A DNA stretch of 64,000 nt. It comes from Fimbriimonadaceae bacterium. Its GTDB lineage: Bacteria > Armatimonadota > Fimbriimonadia > Fimbriimonadales > Fimbriimonadaceae. Positions 8,425 through 16,597 of this stretch are shown piece after piece (positions within the stretch are counted from its first letter, which is position 1; each line of letters begins with the position of its first letter). The DNA lies in contig CP075365.1 in the NCBI GenBank assembly GCA_019454125.1, positions 2,474,218-2,538,217 on the forward strand, written 5' to 3'. Under the pieces are notes generated by a model. That model was given only the letters and a program-made list of their open reading frames with translations, was not told where the DNA came from and ran no database searches. The translations under genes and the position numbers were made by a program.

Positions 8425-9675
8425 ATGGCTGTCAGCAAAGGCTTTGTCTGGACTCTGGGCGGCTTCATCGCCGCCGTGGCATGCTTTGGGGGCGGCCTCT
8501 ACGTCCGCTCGATGGCGGACGTGGGCCGCGTCAAGTCCGCGATCTCCCCGATCCCGGTGATCGGGATCCTCGCCTCCGCCGATAACAAACCCCAGCAAAT
8601 TTCGGAGTCTGCCTACTATTACGCCTTGATGCAACTCCTGGAACAGGAGTTCGTCGACCCCATCACGGACGAAATGAAGCTCGCGCGCGGAGCGGTCCGC
8701 GGCATGGTCACCGGCCTGCTCGACCCCGATTCCAGCTACTACGCTGAGAAGGACTTCGCTCTCTACAAGAAGAACCTCGCAGGGGAATATGAGGGCATCG
8801 GCGTCGAACTGCGCAACGTCTACGACCAGGCGGAGATCGTCAAGGCCCGCAAAAAACCCAGTTCTGCCGACCAACTCCTCCTCATTCCGGACATCGTGGT
8901 CTCCATGGTGGTGCCGGGCGGCCCGGCGGACAAAGCCGGCGTGAAGGTCGGCGACAAGATCGTCCAAATCGACGGTCGCTGGCTCATCGCCGCCAGCGAG
9001 GTCAAGACTCTGCGCGAAGCCCAAAAGAAACTCACCGACGGGAAAATCGAGTCGGCTGAGTTCGAGCGGCTCCGCATGGAGTTTCAAAAGAAGGTCGAGT
9101 CGACCATCACCCCGTCCCGCACCCGCGAGACGCTCCTGACGGGCACCGACAAGCTGCACAAGCTCGTGGTGGAACGCGCAGGGGAACCCGTTTCCGTGGA
9201 GGTCACGACAGCCAAAAGCTCGGCCAAGCCCGTCGAGAGAGCTCCCGACGGCACGATTCGATTCAGGCTTATGACCGGTGCGGCCCAGGCCCTGCGAGAC
9301 GAGAAGCTCGGCGATGACGATCTGCGGATCGACCTGCGCCAGAGCGGCCAAGGCGATTTCACAGAGATCAAGGCAGTCCTCGCCCTGCTCGGGCCAGGCG
9401 GCCGCTACGGCACGCTCAGGACAGAGCGTATCGGGGAACCGCGCAGTCTCACGGTCGACGGCGGCTCAAAGCGGAAGGTGCCCGTGACCTTGCTGGTCGA
9501 TGAGACCACGGACGGGGCCGCGAACGTGCTCGCAAGGGCGCTGGTGGCGCGGGGGGCGGCGCGGCTCAAGGGCCAACTCGTCGCCGAGCCGACCTGGATA
9601 GATCGCACCGAGTTGGACGACGGCAGCGGCTACACGCTCGCGGTCGGAACGTTCGTGCCGGAGGAATCGAAGTGA
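8425..9675 (+). CDS. C-terminal processing peptidase homologue lacking the catalytic serine (pseudoprotease)
   Basis: 416 residues with an N-terminal membrane anchor (about 7-27), a helical segment resembling S41 peptidases (MVTGLLDPDSSYY near 100), and a PDZ domain (MVVPGGPADKAGVKVGDKIVQIDG near 155-180) interrupted by a charged helical insert of about 60 residues. Where the active neighbour has LVNEESASAAEIF, this protein has LVDETTDGAANVL, so the nucleophile is replaced by Gly. The SYGKAS lysine motif is also missing. It is probably inactive and may form a complex with, or regulate, the peptidase encoded immediately downstream, whose start overlaps its stop codon. Confidence 0.82.
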   Translation: MAVSKGFVWTLGGFIAAVACFGGGLYVRSMADVGRVKSAISPIPVIGILASADNKPQQISESAYYYALMQLLEQEFVDPITDEMKLARGAVRGMVTGLLDPDSSYYAEKDFALYKKNLAGEYEGIGVELRNVYDQAEIVKARKKPSSADQLLLIPDIVVSMVVPGGPADKAGVKVGDKIVQIDGRWLIAASEVKTLREAQKKLTDGKIESAEFERLRMEFQKKVESTITPSRTRETLLTGTDKLHKLVVERAGEPVSVEVTTAKSSAKPVERAPDGTIRFRLMTGAAQALRDEKLGDDDLRIDLRQSGQGDFTEIKAVLALLGPGGRYGTLRTERIGEPRSLTVDGGSKRKVPVTLLVDETTDGAANVLARALVARGAARLKGQLVAEPTWIDRTELDDGSGYTLAVGTFVPEESK

Positions 9676-10922
9676 GCAACGTCTTTCGCTTAGTCGCCGT
9701 GGTCTTCGTCGCGCTGGTCGCCTTCGCCTCCGGCTTTTCCATGCGCGACGTCCTCGCAGGACGGGCGCCCTCGACGAGCGCCCTGCAAAACCTGATGACC
9801 GGCCAAGCAAGGCCGAAGGAGACCCCCGTCGAGGTCTTCCAATCGCACTTCTCGAAGATCAAGACGAACTATCAGCGGGAGATCCCCAACGATAACCTTC
9901 GCTACTACGCGATGGGCGGCATGTTCGCCAGCCTCGGCGATCCCCACACTTCTTTCCTACCTCCCGTCGACGCCGAAAACCTAAAGCTTGAGACGAAAGG
10001 CGACTTTGTCGGCATTGGCGCGCGGCTTTCGCCCGACCCCTTAGGGGCTAAGATCGCGACCGTCTTTCGCAATGCCCCCGCTGAAAAGGCCGGCCTAAAG
10101 ATCGGCGACACGATCATCCAAGTCGATAACAAAGAAACGGCAGGGATGGAGACCGACGAGATCGTCTCCTTGATTCGCGGTAAAGAAGGTACGAAAGTCG
10201 AGATTCGTCTCACACGGATCGGCCAAGCTGAACCGATAACCGTCCAGATCGTGCGGGCCGTCGTGGAAATCCCGACCGCAGAAGGGCGCATTTTGAAGGG
10301 CACGGATATTGGCTATATCGCAATTAGCCAGTTCGCCGAGACCACGACCGACCAGTTCGACCAAGCCTTGGACGAGATTATCGGCGCAAAACCGAAGGGT
10401 TTGGTCATTGACCTACGCGGAAACCCTGGTGGTCTTCTAGACTCGGCCGCTAAGCTTCTCGCCCGGTTTGTGCCGGGCAAACCGGTCGTTAAAATGCGCG
10501 GACGAGGGGGCAACGAGCAGTTCGTCGGAGCCCCGTTCTTCGAGCCCAAAAAGCTCACCTTCCCGATAGCCGTCTTGGTCAACGAAGAATCGGCGAGCGC
10601 CGCCGAGATCTTCAGCGGAGTGATGCAGGAATATAAGAAGGCGACCGTCGTCGGGCAGCATAGCTATGGCAAGGCCTCCGTCCAGAACGTGTTCGCGCTG
10701 ATCGACGGGTCCAGCGCCAAGATCACGATCGCGCGCTATTACCTTCCCTCTGGGACCGATATCAGCCGTGTCCTTGACGAAGGGGGCGAATATGTTCGAG
10801 GTGGCATTAAGCCCGATGTCCAGGCGAAGCTTGTGCTGGATTCCCAGACCTTAATCGGTGATCCAGAGCACGACTCCCAGCTCCAGAAAGCCGTAGAGGT
10901 CGTCCGGTCCAAAGGCGGTTAA
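9672..10922 (+). CDS. ctpA: C-terminal processing peptidase (S41 family)
   Basis: 416 residues: membrane anchor (about 4-26), N-terminal helical domain with MGGMFASLGDPHTSFLPP, PDZ domain (VFRNAPAEKAGLKIGDTIIQVDN), and protease domain with LVIDLRGNPGGLLD, the nucleophile region NEESASAAEIFSG and the general-base lysine in SYGKASVQ. It cleaves extracytoplasmic proteins near their C-termini, guided by PDZ binding. The GTG start overlaps the stop of the pseudoprotease gene, so the two are co-translated. The symbol is generic for the family. The 3' end meets the convergent permease gene within a hairpin. Confidence 0.9.
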   Translation: MSNVFRLVAVVFVALVAFASGFSMRDVLAGRAPSTSALQNLMTGQARPKETPVEVFQSHFSKIKTNYQREIPNDNLRYYAMGGMFASLGDPHTSFLPPVDAENLKLETKGDFVGIGARLSPDPLGAKIATVFRNAPAEKAGLKIGDTIIQVDNKETAGMETDEIVSLIRGKEGTKVEIRLTRIGQAEPITVQIVRAVVEIPTAEGRILKGTDIGYIAISQFAETTTDQFDQALDEIIGAKPKGLVIDLRGNPGGLLDSAAKLLARFVPGKPVVKMRGRGGNEQFVGAPFFEPKKLTFPIAVLVNEESASAAEIFSGVMQEYKKATVVGQHSYGKASVQNVFALIDGSSAKITIARYYLPSGTDISRVLDEGGEYVRGGIKPDVQAKLVLDSQTLIGDPEHDSQLQKAVEVVRSKGG

Positions 10923-10933
10923 ACCGCCTTCGG
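10908..10933. terminator. Hairpin shared by two convergent stop codons
   Basis: AAGGCGG-TTAAA-CCGCCTT, extended outward by TCC/GGA after one mismatch, covers the TAA of the plus-strand peptidase gene and the stop of the minus-strand permease gene, which overlap by four bases. It could end transcription from both sides, but neither side has a run of T, so the mechanism is uncertain. Confidence 0.45.
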
Positions 10934-11719
10934 ATCCACGGCGTTACGGATGCCGTCCCCAACAAAGTTGAGGGCGAAAATGGTGAGTGAAAGCAGTAGG
11001 CAAGGCCAGAAAATATAGAGCGGGTCTGACTGTAAGTACGACCTTCCCGTATTGATCATGCTGCCCCAGCTCGCGTCAGGGGCCTGCACGCCGATCCCTA
11101 GGAATGAGAGAGCGCTTTCCGCCAGAATCGTGCCGGCAAGGTCCACCATCGCGACCGCCGAGAGAATTCCCCAAAGGTGCGGTAAGACGTGCTTCCAAAC
11201 CAGGTATGGGCCCGGTGCGCCCAGAGCCTTTGAGGCCACGAAGAACTCCCGGTCTTTCAGCGACGCCGCCTGCGTCCGCACAAGGCGCGCCACCGACGGC
11301 CAGGCCGTGACCGCCAAAGCTGCGATCACGGGCAACAAACCCATGCCGAAAACGCCAATGATGAGAATCGCTAAGAGGATGTCGGGGAACGCGAACATCG
11401 CGTCGGTCAAACGCATAAGCGGGATCGAGACCCAGCCGCGAGTAAAGACCCCGAGCACGCCGACGACAATCCCGACGAACAGGGCGATGACTTGTACAGA
11501 AAACCCGACGAACAGCGAGGTCTGCGCGCCGGCCGCCAGCCGTGCCAGGATGTCCCTTCCCTGCTCGTCTGTGCCTAACAAGAACTGTGCGGAAGGCCCC
11601 TGAAGCGGGGCACCGACCGGATCGTTAGGTTTGTGGCGGATGTGCGGGCCAAAGATGGCGAACAACACCAACAGGACAAGATAGACGACGCTCGTCCACA
11701 TGAGCGCGCCGCGGATCAT
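10919..11719 (-). CDS. ABC transporter permease, DppC/OppC type
   Basis: 266 residues with about six membrane helices. It is the second permease of a peptide/nickel-type (PepT family) importer. The coupling loop carrying the EAA motif is the segment AASLKDREFFVASKALGAPGPYLVWKHVLPH (given here in pieces around residue 150), where the permease docks on the ATPase. The N-terminus has the typical PF12911 leader, and RHKPNDPVGAPLQGPSAQF followed by LLGTDEQGRDILARL is a hallmark of DppC-like proteins. It overlaps the DppB-type gene by four bases. No ATPase or binding-protein gene is in the window, so the substrate is unknown. Confidence 0.9.
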   Translation of the reverse strand: MIRGALMWTSVVYLVLLVLFAIFGPHIRHKPNDPVGAPLQGPSAQFLLGTDEQGRDILARLAAGAQTSLFVGFSVQVIALFVGIVVGVLGVFTRGWVSIPLMRLTDAMFAFPDILLAILIIGVFGMGLLPVIAALAVTAWPSVARLVRTQAASLKDREFFVASKALGAPGPYLVWKHVLPHLWGILSAVAMVDLAGTILAESALSFLGIGVQAPDASWGSMINTGRSYLQSDPLYIFWPCLLLSLTIFALNFVGDGIRNAVDPKAV

Positions 11720-12681
11720 ACTTGCGAGTCCCTAATCCTTGGGTCGACCAACGGCATGAGGATATCGACGATCAAGTTGACGAGGATGAAGAGCGCGCCC
11801 GTGACCAAGACGGTCGCGAGGATGACCGGCGTGTCGCGCTTCTGGATCGCCTGGATCGCTTCGCGACCCAAGCCAGGGACCATAAAGGCGGTCTCGGTGA
11901 TGAAGGATCCCGTGAGCAGGATGCCGAAAGAACTCCCGATCGCCGTCAAGACCGGCAACAACGCGTTCCGCAAAGCGTGGACCGTGTAAACCCGAAACGT
12001 CGGCACGCCCTTGGCGATGGCCAACTTAATGAACTCTTGCTGCAGCACGTCGATCATGCTCGCCCGGGTCAGCCGCGCGAGCATCGCGGTCGGTCGTGCG
12101 GACATGACGATTACGGGAAGCACCAAATAATAGATCTCCGGCGCCTTCAGCTGGGCCTCATAACTTAGGGGAAGGATGCCCAGCTTTAAAGTGAAGAACC
12201 ATTGAAAGATCGGGATCAGCACGAAGTTGGGCAAGGTCACGCCCAAGGTGCTTAAGGAGAGCGCAGCCTTATCGATAAAATGGTGCTGGTAGACCGCCGC
12301 CAAGGTCCCCAAGAATATCCCGATGCCCGAGGCTAACACCACGGCCAGGAACGCGATCTTCGCCGTCATGGGCAGCGCCCGCTGGATGATCTCCGAGACC
12401 GGCTGCCGCGTTCCGAAATAGCTGACGCCGAAATCGCCCCGCGCCGCGTTGCCGACAAACCGCAGGTACCGCTCCGGCCACGGGCGGTCGAGCCCCATCT
12501 CGTGCCGTATGCGGGCGATCGCCTCGGGCGAGGCCTTCTCTCCCGCCCGCGCCATCGCGGCGTCGCCGGGCGACACCTCGTCTGCGACAAACGTCACGAA
12601 CGAGACGAAAAGCAGGCTCAGCAGCCCATAAAAAAGACGCAGGCCGACGGCCCGAGAGGTTTTAGCCAGCGAGGAGGACAT
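11716..12681 (-). CDS. ABC transporter permease, DppB/OppB type
   Basis: 321 residues, the first permease partner of the peptide-type importer. Features: an N-terminal helix (FYGLLSLLFVSFVTFVADE), the family motif around DRPWPERYLRFVGNAARGDFGVSY, several membrane helices, the EAA-type loop near 225 (IDVLQQEFIKLAIAKGVP) and the conserved TGSFITETAFMVPGLGREAI near 265. The ATG and the upstream cyclophilin stop share bases in a TGATG, so both are on one transcript. A link between an exported prolyl isomerase and peptide uptake is unusual and may be simply positional. Confidence 0.9.
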   Translation of the reverse strand: MSSSLAKTSRAVGLRLFYGLLSLLFVSFVTFVADEVSPGDAAMARAGEKASPEAIARIRHEMGLDRPWPERYLRFVGNAARGDFGVSYFGTRQPVSEIIQRALPMTAKIAFLAVVLASGIGIFLGTLAAVYQHHFIDKAALSLSTLGVTLPNFVLIPIFQWFFTLKLGILPLSYEAQLKAPEIYYLVLPVIVMSARPTAMLARLTRASMIDVLQQEFIKLAIAKGVPTFRVYTVHALRNALLPVLTAIGSSFGILLTGSFITETAFMVPGLGREAIQAIQKRDTPVILATVLVTGALFILVNLIVDILMPLVDPRIRDSQV

Positions 12682-13226
12682 CAGCCACGGACGATCGTGG
12701 CGGAAGTTACCTTATCACCAAGCTCGATCTTCCGCACGACGTCCATGCCCCGCACAACATTGCCGAAAACCGTGTAGCTCCCGTCCAAGAACCTTGCCGG
12801 GCCCAGCAGGATATAGAACTGGCTGTCCCCCGAGTTCCGGTCGTTCGGCAGGGCGGCCAATCCCACCGCACCCTCGACGTTCGGCAGGCCCGAGTTCTCG
12901 AACGGGACCGTCTGCCCGCTCCGCCCGGAGCCGAGCGACGGATCGTCCATGTCCTTGGTGCGGCTTCCCGGATCCCCGATCTGGATCAAGAAGGGTTTCG
13001 GCTCCTTCACGACCTTGTGGAACCGCTGCCCGTCATAAAACTTCTGCCCCACCAAGCGTGTGACCTGGGCGACAGTCTTGGGCGCTTTCTCGTCAGCCAG
13101 CTGGATCACGATCTGGCCCTTGCCCTGCACCGTCAGCACGAGCTGAGAGTCCGCGACGGGACGGCTACCGGCCGCAACGGCCAGCGGCACGACCAAGAGG
13201 AAGAGGAGGCGGAGGATGAACTTCAC
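12681..13226 (-). CDS. Exported cyclophilin-type peptidyl-prolyl cis-trans isomerase
   Basis: 181 residues starting with a signal peptide (MKFILRLLFLLVVPLAVAAG). The cyclophilin domain follows: FYDGQRFHKVV (the Arg of the active site), IQIGDPGSRTKD, the GAVGLAALPNDRNSGDSQFYILLGPA core, FLDGSYTVFGNVVRGMDVV and a C-terminal strand. The usual FHR is FHK here. It helps fold proteins after export. Start is GTG. It is the first gene of a unit with the two permeases; the GYF_2/TM2 gene lies 45 bases upstream on the same strand. Confidence 0.92.
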   Translation of the reverse strand: MKFILRLLFLLVVPLAVAAGSRPVADSQLVLTVQGKGQIVIQLADEKAPKTVAQVTRLVGQKFYDGQRFHKVVKEPKPFLIQIGDPGSRTKDMDDPSLGSGRSGQTVPFENSGLPNVEGAVGLAALPNDRNSGDSQFYILLGPARFLDGSYTVFGNVVRGMDVVRKIELGDKVTSATIVRG

Positions 13227-13271
13227 GGGCTTGCCAATGGTAAGACGTCTCGAACCCGCCCAAGGCTCGGC

Positions 13272-13871
13272 TCAGTCGTCCAAGAGGCGGCCATAACCGT
13301 CGTATTTCACCCCGCCCGCCAAGATGAAGATGCCATCCAGCCAAGACCACAGCAGCCCGACCCCGCACATCGAGGCGAAAAGCTGCAGCGAGCCGTGGGC
13401 CGCATAGCCCAGATAAAAGCGGCCGATGCCGGGGATGAGGTTCAAGAGTCCCGCCACGACGCGGCTCTTGTCGCTCTTCGGTACCGCCCCCGGCGATGCC
13501 AGCCAGTCTTTCTGGGTGCGGAAGGCGGTGTACTCAAAGCGGGCCGGGCTCGGAGGAACCGGCAACGTGGGCGGGCTGAATTCGCGGCCCCTTTCCAACG
13601 GGGCACCGGGCCGCGAGGAGGGCACGGGGGGCGGCGTGGCCTCCGCCTCGCCCTCCTTCAGCACCCGCCGCAACTCCGCGACCTGCTCCGCCGGGCTCCA
13701 ATCCGAAAGGCCCGGCCGCCAGACGTAGGTGTCCGTGCCGATCACCCCGTCCCGGCTCAGCTCCTCCATCTGCTCGAGCGTCAACGGACCAAGCTGGCCG
13801 TAATGCCCGACGTAGAACCACTCTGTCCCGCTGTGTTCCGCCATCACCTGCGCCACGTATTGGCTTGACAC
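13272..13871 (-). CDS. GYF_2 plus TM2 domain membrane protein
   Basis: 199 residues in two parts. The N-terminal GYF_2-like domain (about 17-70) contains WFYVGHYGQLGPLTLEQM and DTYVWRPGLSDW, the pattern of these peptide-binding modules. A proline-rich linker follows (75-125), then a C-terminal TM2 domain with two membrane helices (KSRVVAGLLNLIPGIGRFYLG, then LLWSWLDGIFIL). The cellular role of such proteins is unclear. Start choice is uncertain: GTG 13871 gives the full frame, but a -10-like TAGAAT at 13875-13880 is so close that the ATG at 13844 may be the real start. Confidence 0.75.
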   Translation of the reverse strand: MSSQYVAQVMAEHSGTEWFYVGHYGQLGPLTLEQMEELSRDGVIGTDTYVWRPGLSDWSPAEQVAELRRVLKEGEAEATPPPVPSSRPGAPLERGREFSPPTLPVPPSPARFEYTAFRTQKDWLASPGAVPKSDKSRVVAGLLNLIPGIGRFYLGYAAHGSLQLFASMCGVGLLWSWLDGIFILAGGVKYDGYGRLLDD

Positions 13872-14189
13872 TGCATTCTAGCCAAGCGTTGCAAGAGCCT
13901 CGGGACGCGACCCCCCGGAGCGCGGGCGCCCCCGCCCGCAACCCGGTCGGCGGACGTCCCGTCCGCAGATCCTGGTGCTCGCCCCTTCCTTCCAGTTTTA
14001 GAGCTCAGCGACCCCCTCCCCATGCCTGGGGAGGGGAAACACCCTCGCCCCTCTGGGGGAGAGGGTCGGTGACCAGAGGGAACCGGGGTGAGGGGACTCG
14101 CCAAATCCAGCGCCAGACCCTCCCCCTGACCCCCTCCCCAAGCTCGGGGAGGGGGGAGGAACGCCTGGCAAACGCAACCGACCACAGAA

Positions 14190-14230
14190 CCTCACCCCCC
14201 AACCCCCTCCTTCGCAGGAGGAGAGGGGCC
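14190..14230 (-). repeat. Dispersed palindromic repeat, copy A
   Basis: Read on the minus strand this copy runs CCCCTCTCCTCCTGCGAAGG, then a G-run and GGGGTGAGG. The same unit, apart from a two-base difference and a few substitutions in the G-run, is present at 61416-61458. Palindromic core CTCCTGCGAAGGAG. Confidence 0.75.
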
Positions 14231-14265
14231 TCCGGAGGCGGGGGCCCGTTCCGGGTGGCTTGACC

Positions 14266-14271
14266 TAGTAT
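14266..14271 (+). promoter_or_regulatory. Candidate -10 box (TAGTAT) for gltX
   Basis: TAGTAT lies 11 bases before the gltX ATG, giving a predicted leader of about five bases or less. TTGACC directly upstream is too close to act as its -35. Confidence 0.35.
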
Positions 14272-14282
14272 CTTAGGGCGGC

Positions 14283-15827
14283 ATGTCCGTCCGCGTCCGT
14301 TACGCCCCGAGCCCGACTGGAAGCCCCCACGTCGGGAACATCCGCACCGCCCTCTTCAACCACCTCTTCGCCAAGCACCACGGCGGGTTGCACATCCTGC
14401 GCATCGAAGACACAGACCGCACTCGGCTGGTCGAGGGTTGCGAGGCGGAGATCATGGAGAGCCTGCGCTACGTCGGGGTCGAGTGGCAGGAGGGCGTGGG
14501 GGTCGGGGGGCCGCACGGGACGTACCGGCAGAGCGAGCGCAAGGAGGCGGGGGTCTATGAGCCGCACTGGCGGCGGATGCTGGAGGACGGCACGGCCTAT
14601 TGGGCGTTCGACACCCCCGAGGAGCTCGAGGCGATGCGCGAGTTCCAGCAGATCAACAAGCAGCCGACCGGCTACTTCGGCGGCGAATGGCGCGAGGCCA
14701 CCCCCGCGCAGGTGGAGGCGGCCCAGGCGGCGGGCAAGCCCGGCGTCATCCGGCTCAAGGTGCCGCGCGGCGAGCGGATCGTGCTGGACGACGCCATTCG
14801 CGGCCGCATCGAGTACGACTCGAACGTGGTGGACGACCCCGTGCTCATCAAGGCGGACGGCATGCCGACCTACCACTTTGCGGCCATGGTCGACGACCAC
14901 CTGATGGAAGTCACCCACGTCTTTCGCGGCGAGGAGTGGATCAGTAGCGCCCCTAAGCACCTGGTGCTCTTCAAGGCGATGGGCTGGGAGCCGCCGGTCT
15001 TCGTCCACGTGCCCGTGATCAAGGGCAAGGACGGCTCGAAGCTGAGCAAGCGGCACGGCGACACCGCCTGCCTCGACTACCGCCGGGCCGGCTACCTCAG
15101 CGCGGCGCTCGCGAACTTCATCGCGCTCATCGGGTGGGCGCCGGGCGGTGACCGCGAGGTGATGTCGATGGACGAGATGGCCGAGGCGTTCGATGTGCGC
15201 GGCATCCAGCCTTCGCCGGGCGTCTTCGACCGGGACAAGCTGGACTGGATGAACGGCCAGTACATCCGGTCGATGGGCGCCGAGGCCCTGATGGACGAGG
15301 CGGTCGCCTATGCAACGCGCGACGAGACCCAGCGGTACTGGCACAACCGGGTCGGGGCAGAGGGCGAGCCAGACCCGGTGCTCAAGGCGAAGGCCCTGGA
15401 ACGGCTGGCAGCGGTGGCAGGCACCGACCGCGCCTATGCGCTGGAGGCCGTCCGACTGGAGCAGGAACGGGTGACGACGCTCGCCGAACTCGGCCCGGCA
15501 TGCGAGTTCTTCTTCGTCGAGGAGGTCGATTTCGACCCGAAAGCGGTGGAAAAGTGGTTTGGGGAGCCGCACGTGCCCGCGCTGTTCGAGGCCATGTTGG
15601 GCAAGCTGGGGCAGACCGACCAGGCGTGGACGGTCGAGGCATGCGAGCGGCTCGTCCGCGACGGACAGGCGGCGGTCGGCCTGGAAAAGCTCGGCCCCGC
15701 CGTCCACCCAATCCGAGTCGCCCTCACCGGAAAGACCGTCGGCCCCGGTCTCTTCGAACTCATGGCGGTCTTAGGTAGGGAGCGCATGCTGGCACGGTTG
15801 TCGAAGGCCACAGGGCGTCTCTTATGA
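14283..15827 (+). CDS. gltX: Glutamyl-tRNA synthetase
   Basis: 514 residues, a class I aminoacyl-tRNA synthetase charging tRNA-Glu (and possibly tRNA-Gln, if the cell uses the amidation route). The HIGH-type motif is PSPTGSPHVGNIR near residue 8, and the KMSKS-type loop is KLSKRHGD starting at Lys253. The pocket segment RIEDTDRTRLVEGCE near 40 and the MPTYHFAAMVDDHLMEVTHVFRG stretch (in pieces around 195-220) are typical. The C-terminal anticodon-binding helical domain ends in LARLSKATGRLL. Length and order match bacterial GltX. It follows the repeat mosaic and appears to be a single-gene unit. Confidence 0.97.
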   Translation: MSVRVRYAPSPTGSPHVGNIRTALFNHLFAKHHGGLHILRIEDTDRTRLVEGCEAEIMESLRYVGVEWQEGVGVGGPHGTYRQSERKEAGVYEPHWRRMLEDGTAYWAFDTPEELEAMREFQQINKQPTGYFGGEWREATPAQVEAAQAAGKPGVIRLKVPRGERIVLDDAIRGRIEYDSNVVDDPVLIKADGMPTYHFAAMVDDHLMEVTHVFRGEEWISSAPKHLVLFKAMGWEPPVFVHVPVIKGKDGSKLSKRHGDTACLDYRRAGYLSAALANFIALIGWAPGGDREVMSMDEMAEAFDVRGIQPSPGVFDRDKLDWMNGQYIRSMGAEALMDEAVAYATRDETQRYWHNRVGAEGEPDPVLKAKALERLAAVAGTDRAYALEAVRLEQERVTTLAELGPACEFFFVEEVDFDPKAVEKWFGEPHVPALFEAMLGKLGQTDQAWTVEACERLVRDGQAAVGLEKLGPAVHPIRVALTGKTVGPGLFELMAVLGRERMLARLSKATGRLL

Positions 15828-15863
15828 TCGGCCGACGCCTTTGAGTGGCCTGGCGACGAAGCG

Positions 15864-16205
15864 ATGCGGCGGAGCATGTATCTCTATGTGACAGGCTCGT
15901 TCGACGACGAGTGCCTTGGCTACACGACTGGCGGCCGCTACACGGAGGAGAACAAGTCCAGGCTTGTCTGGCAAGGGCAAGTCGGTAAGTATGGGCTCTG
16001 GATCGACGCCGAGACCGGCGAGCCGCTCAGCATGATCGCCGTTAAGTCCACCTCTGCCACGGTTCCCCACGCCTCAACCAACACGGCCGCCGGCGAGCCA
16101 GTCGCGACTGAGAAGGCGCAGGAAGCGCCAGCACGACTTGATAAGCACAAGTCCAGGCCGATTCCGCGGGTGAATACCCGCTCGGCGCAGCCGCCGACTC
16201 GTTGA
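15864..16205 (+). CDS. Small hypothetical protein
   Basis: 113 residues, not recognised. The first 60 residues look like a compact beta-rich domain (LYVTGSFDDECLGYTTGGRY, then VGKYGLWIDAETGEPLSM); the rest is low-complexity and basic. There is no membrane segment. The ATG at 15876 is an alternative start, and a TATGAT at 15823-15828 could be its -10 box. It is kept because the frame is open for its whole length on the same strand as gltX and no better frame covers the space, but it could be non-coding. Confidence 0.42.
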   Translation: MRRSMYLYVTGSFDDECLGYTTGGRYTEENKSRLVWQGQVGKYGLWIDAETGEPLSMIAVKSTSATVPHASTNTAAGEPVATEKAQEAPARLDKHKSRPIPRVNTRSAQPPTR

Positions 16206-16309
16206 CCTCGAGGCTTGACCCAGGCAAGAGCACTCCGACCCTGGTCGCCCTACTCATGGCTGGGACGGCCATCCATCTCAAGCGCAGAGCAAAAGAAAAG
16301 CGTGGCATG

Positions 16310-16340
16310 GAGTAGGGCCGGAGAGTGGCCGGCCCTACTC
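16310..16340. terminator. Strong hairpin between convergent genes
   Basis: Perfect 12-base arms, GAGTAGGGCCGG at 16310-16321 and its complement at 16329-16340, with a seven-base loop. It sits between the small plus-strand gene and the minus-strand lipoprotein gene. There is no adjacent T-run; on the minus strand a T-rich stretch follows about ten bases later. It could be a transcript-end stabilising structure. Confidence 0.45.
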
Positions 16341-16390
16341 GGATTTCGTGGTTGCCCCCTAACCGTCTGAGCGACCTGCTTGCTCTGGGG

Positions 16391-16597
16391 TCACTTGACC
16401 TCAGCCGACTTCCCGTCGCTCAACACGTTGGGCGGCGGAGGGTCATCGGGGATGTCGCTCTTGTGGTTCTTTTCGGTGGCGGCGTTCATCTCCTTGGAGA
16501 CCTCCGCCGAGTAACCGGCGTTGGACGACTCCTCACCGCACCCAGCAACGAAGGCGGCGGCAAACGCCGCCGCCACGATCCATACGAACTTTCTCAT
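16391..16597 (-). CDS. Small lipoprotein
   Basis: 68 residues with a clean lipoprotein signal (MRKFVWIVAAAFAAAFVAGC, lipidated Cys20) and a short polar tail with DDPPPPNVL. Function unknown. Its ATG overlaps the stop codon of the prepilin-like gene by four bases, so it is made together with that protein, perhaps as an anchor or accessory for it. Confidence 0.78.
   Translation of the reverse strand: MRKFVWIVAAAFAAAFVAGCGEESSNAGYSAEVSKEMNAATEKNHKSDIPDDPPPPNVLSDGKSAEVK

Larger units (their letters stand above)
13872..14282. repeat. Intergenic mosaic of palindromic (REP-like) repeats
   Basis: A non-coding stretch of about 410 bases packed with GC-rich inverted repeats: CCCCTCCCC with GGGGAGGGG around 14010-14036, CCCTCGCCCCTC with GGGGGAGAGGG around 14041-14066, CCCCTCCCC with CGGGGAGGGG at about 14130-14156, and CCCTCCTTCG with GCAGGAGGAGAGGGG at 14190-14230. 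The last unit recurs in inverted orientation near 61420. The small open frames across this region follow the repeats and look non-coding. The 3' end holds the gltX promoter. Confidence 0.75.

Noticed and set aside
13865-14263. 132-codon plus-strand frame and several short minus-strand frames
   Set aside because: They run through palindromic repeats and consist of Pro/Arg/Gly low complexity.
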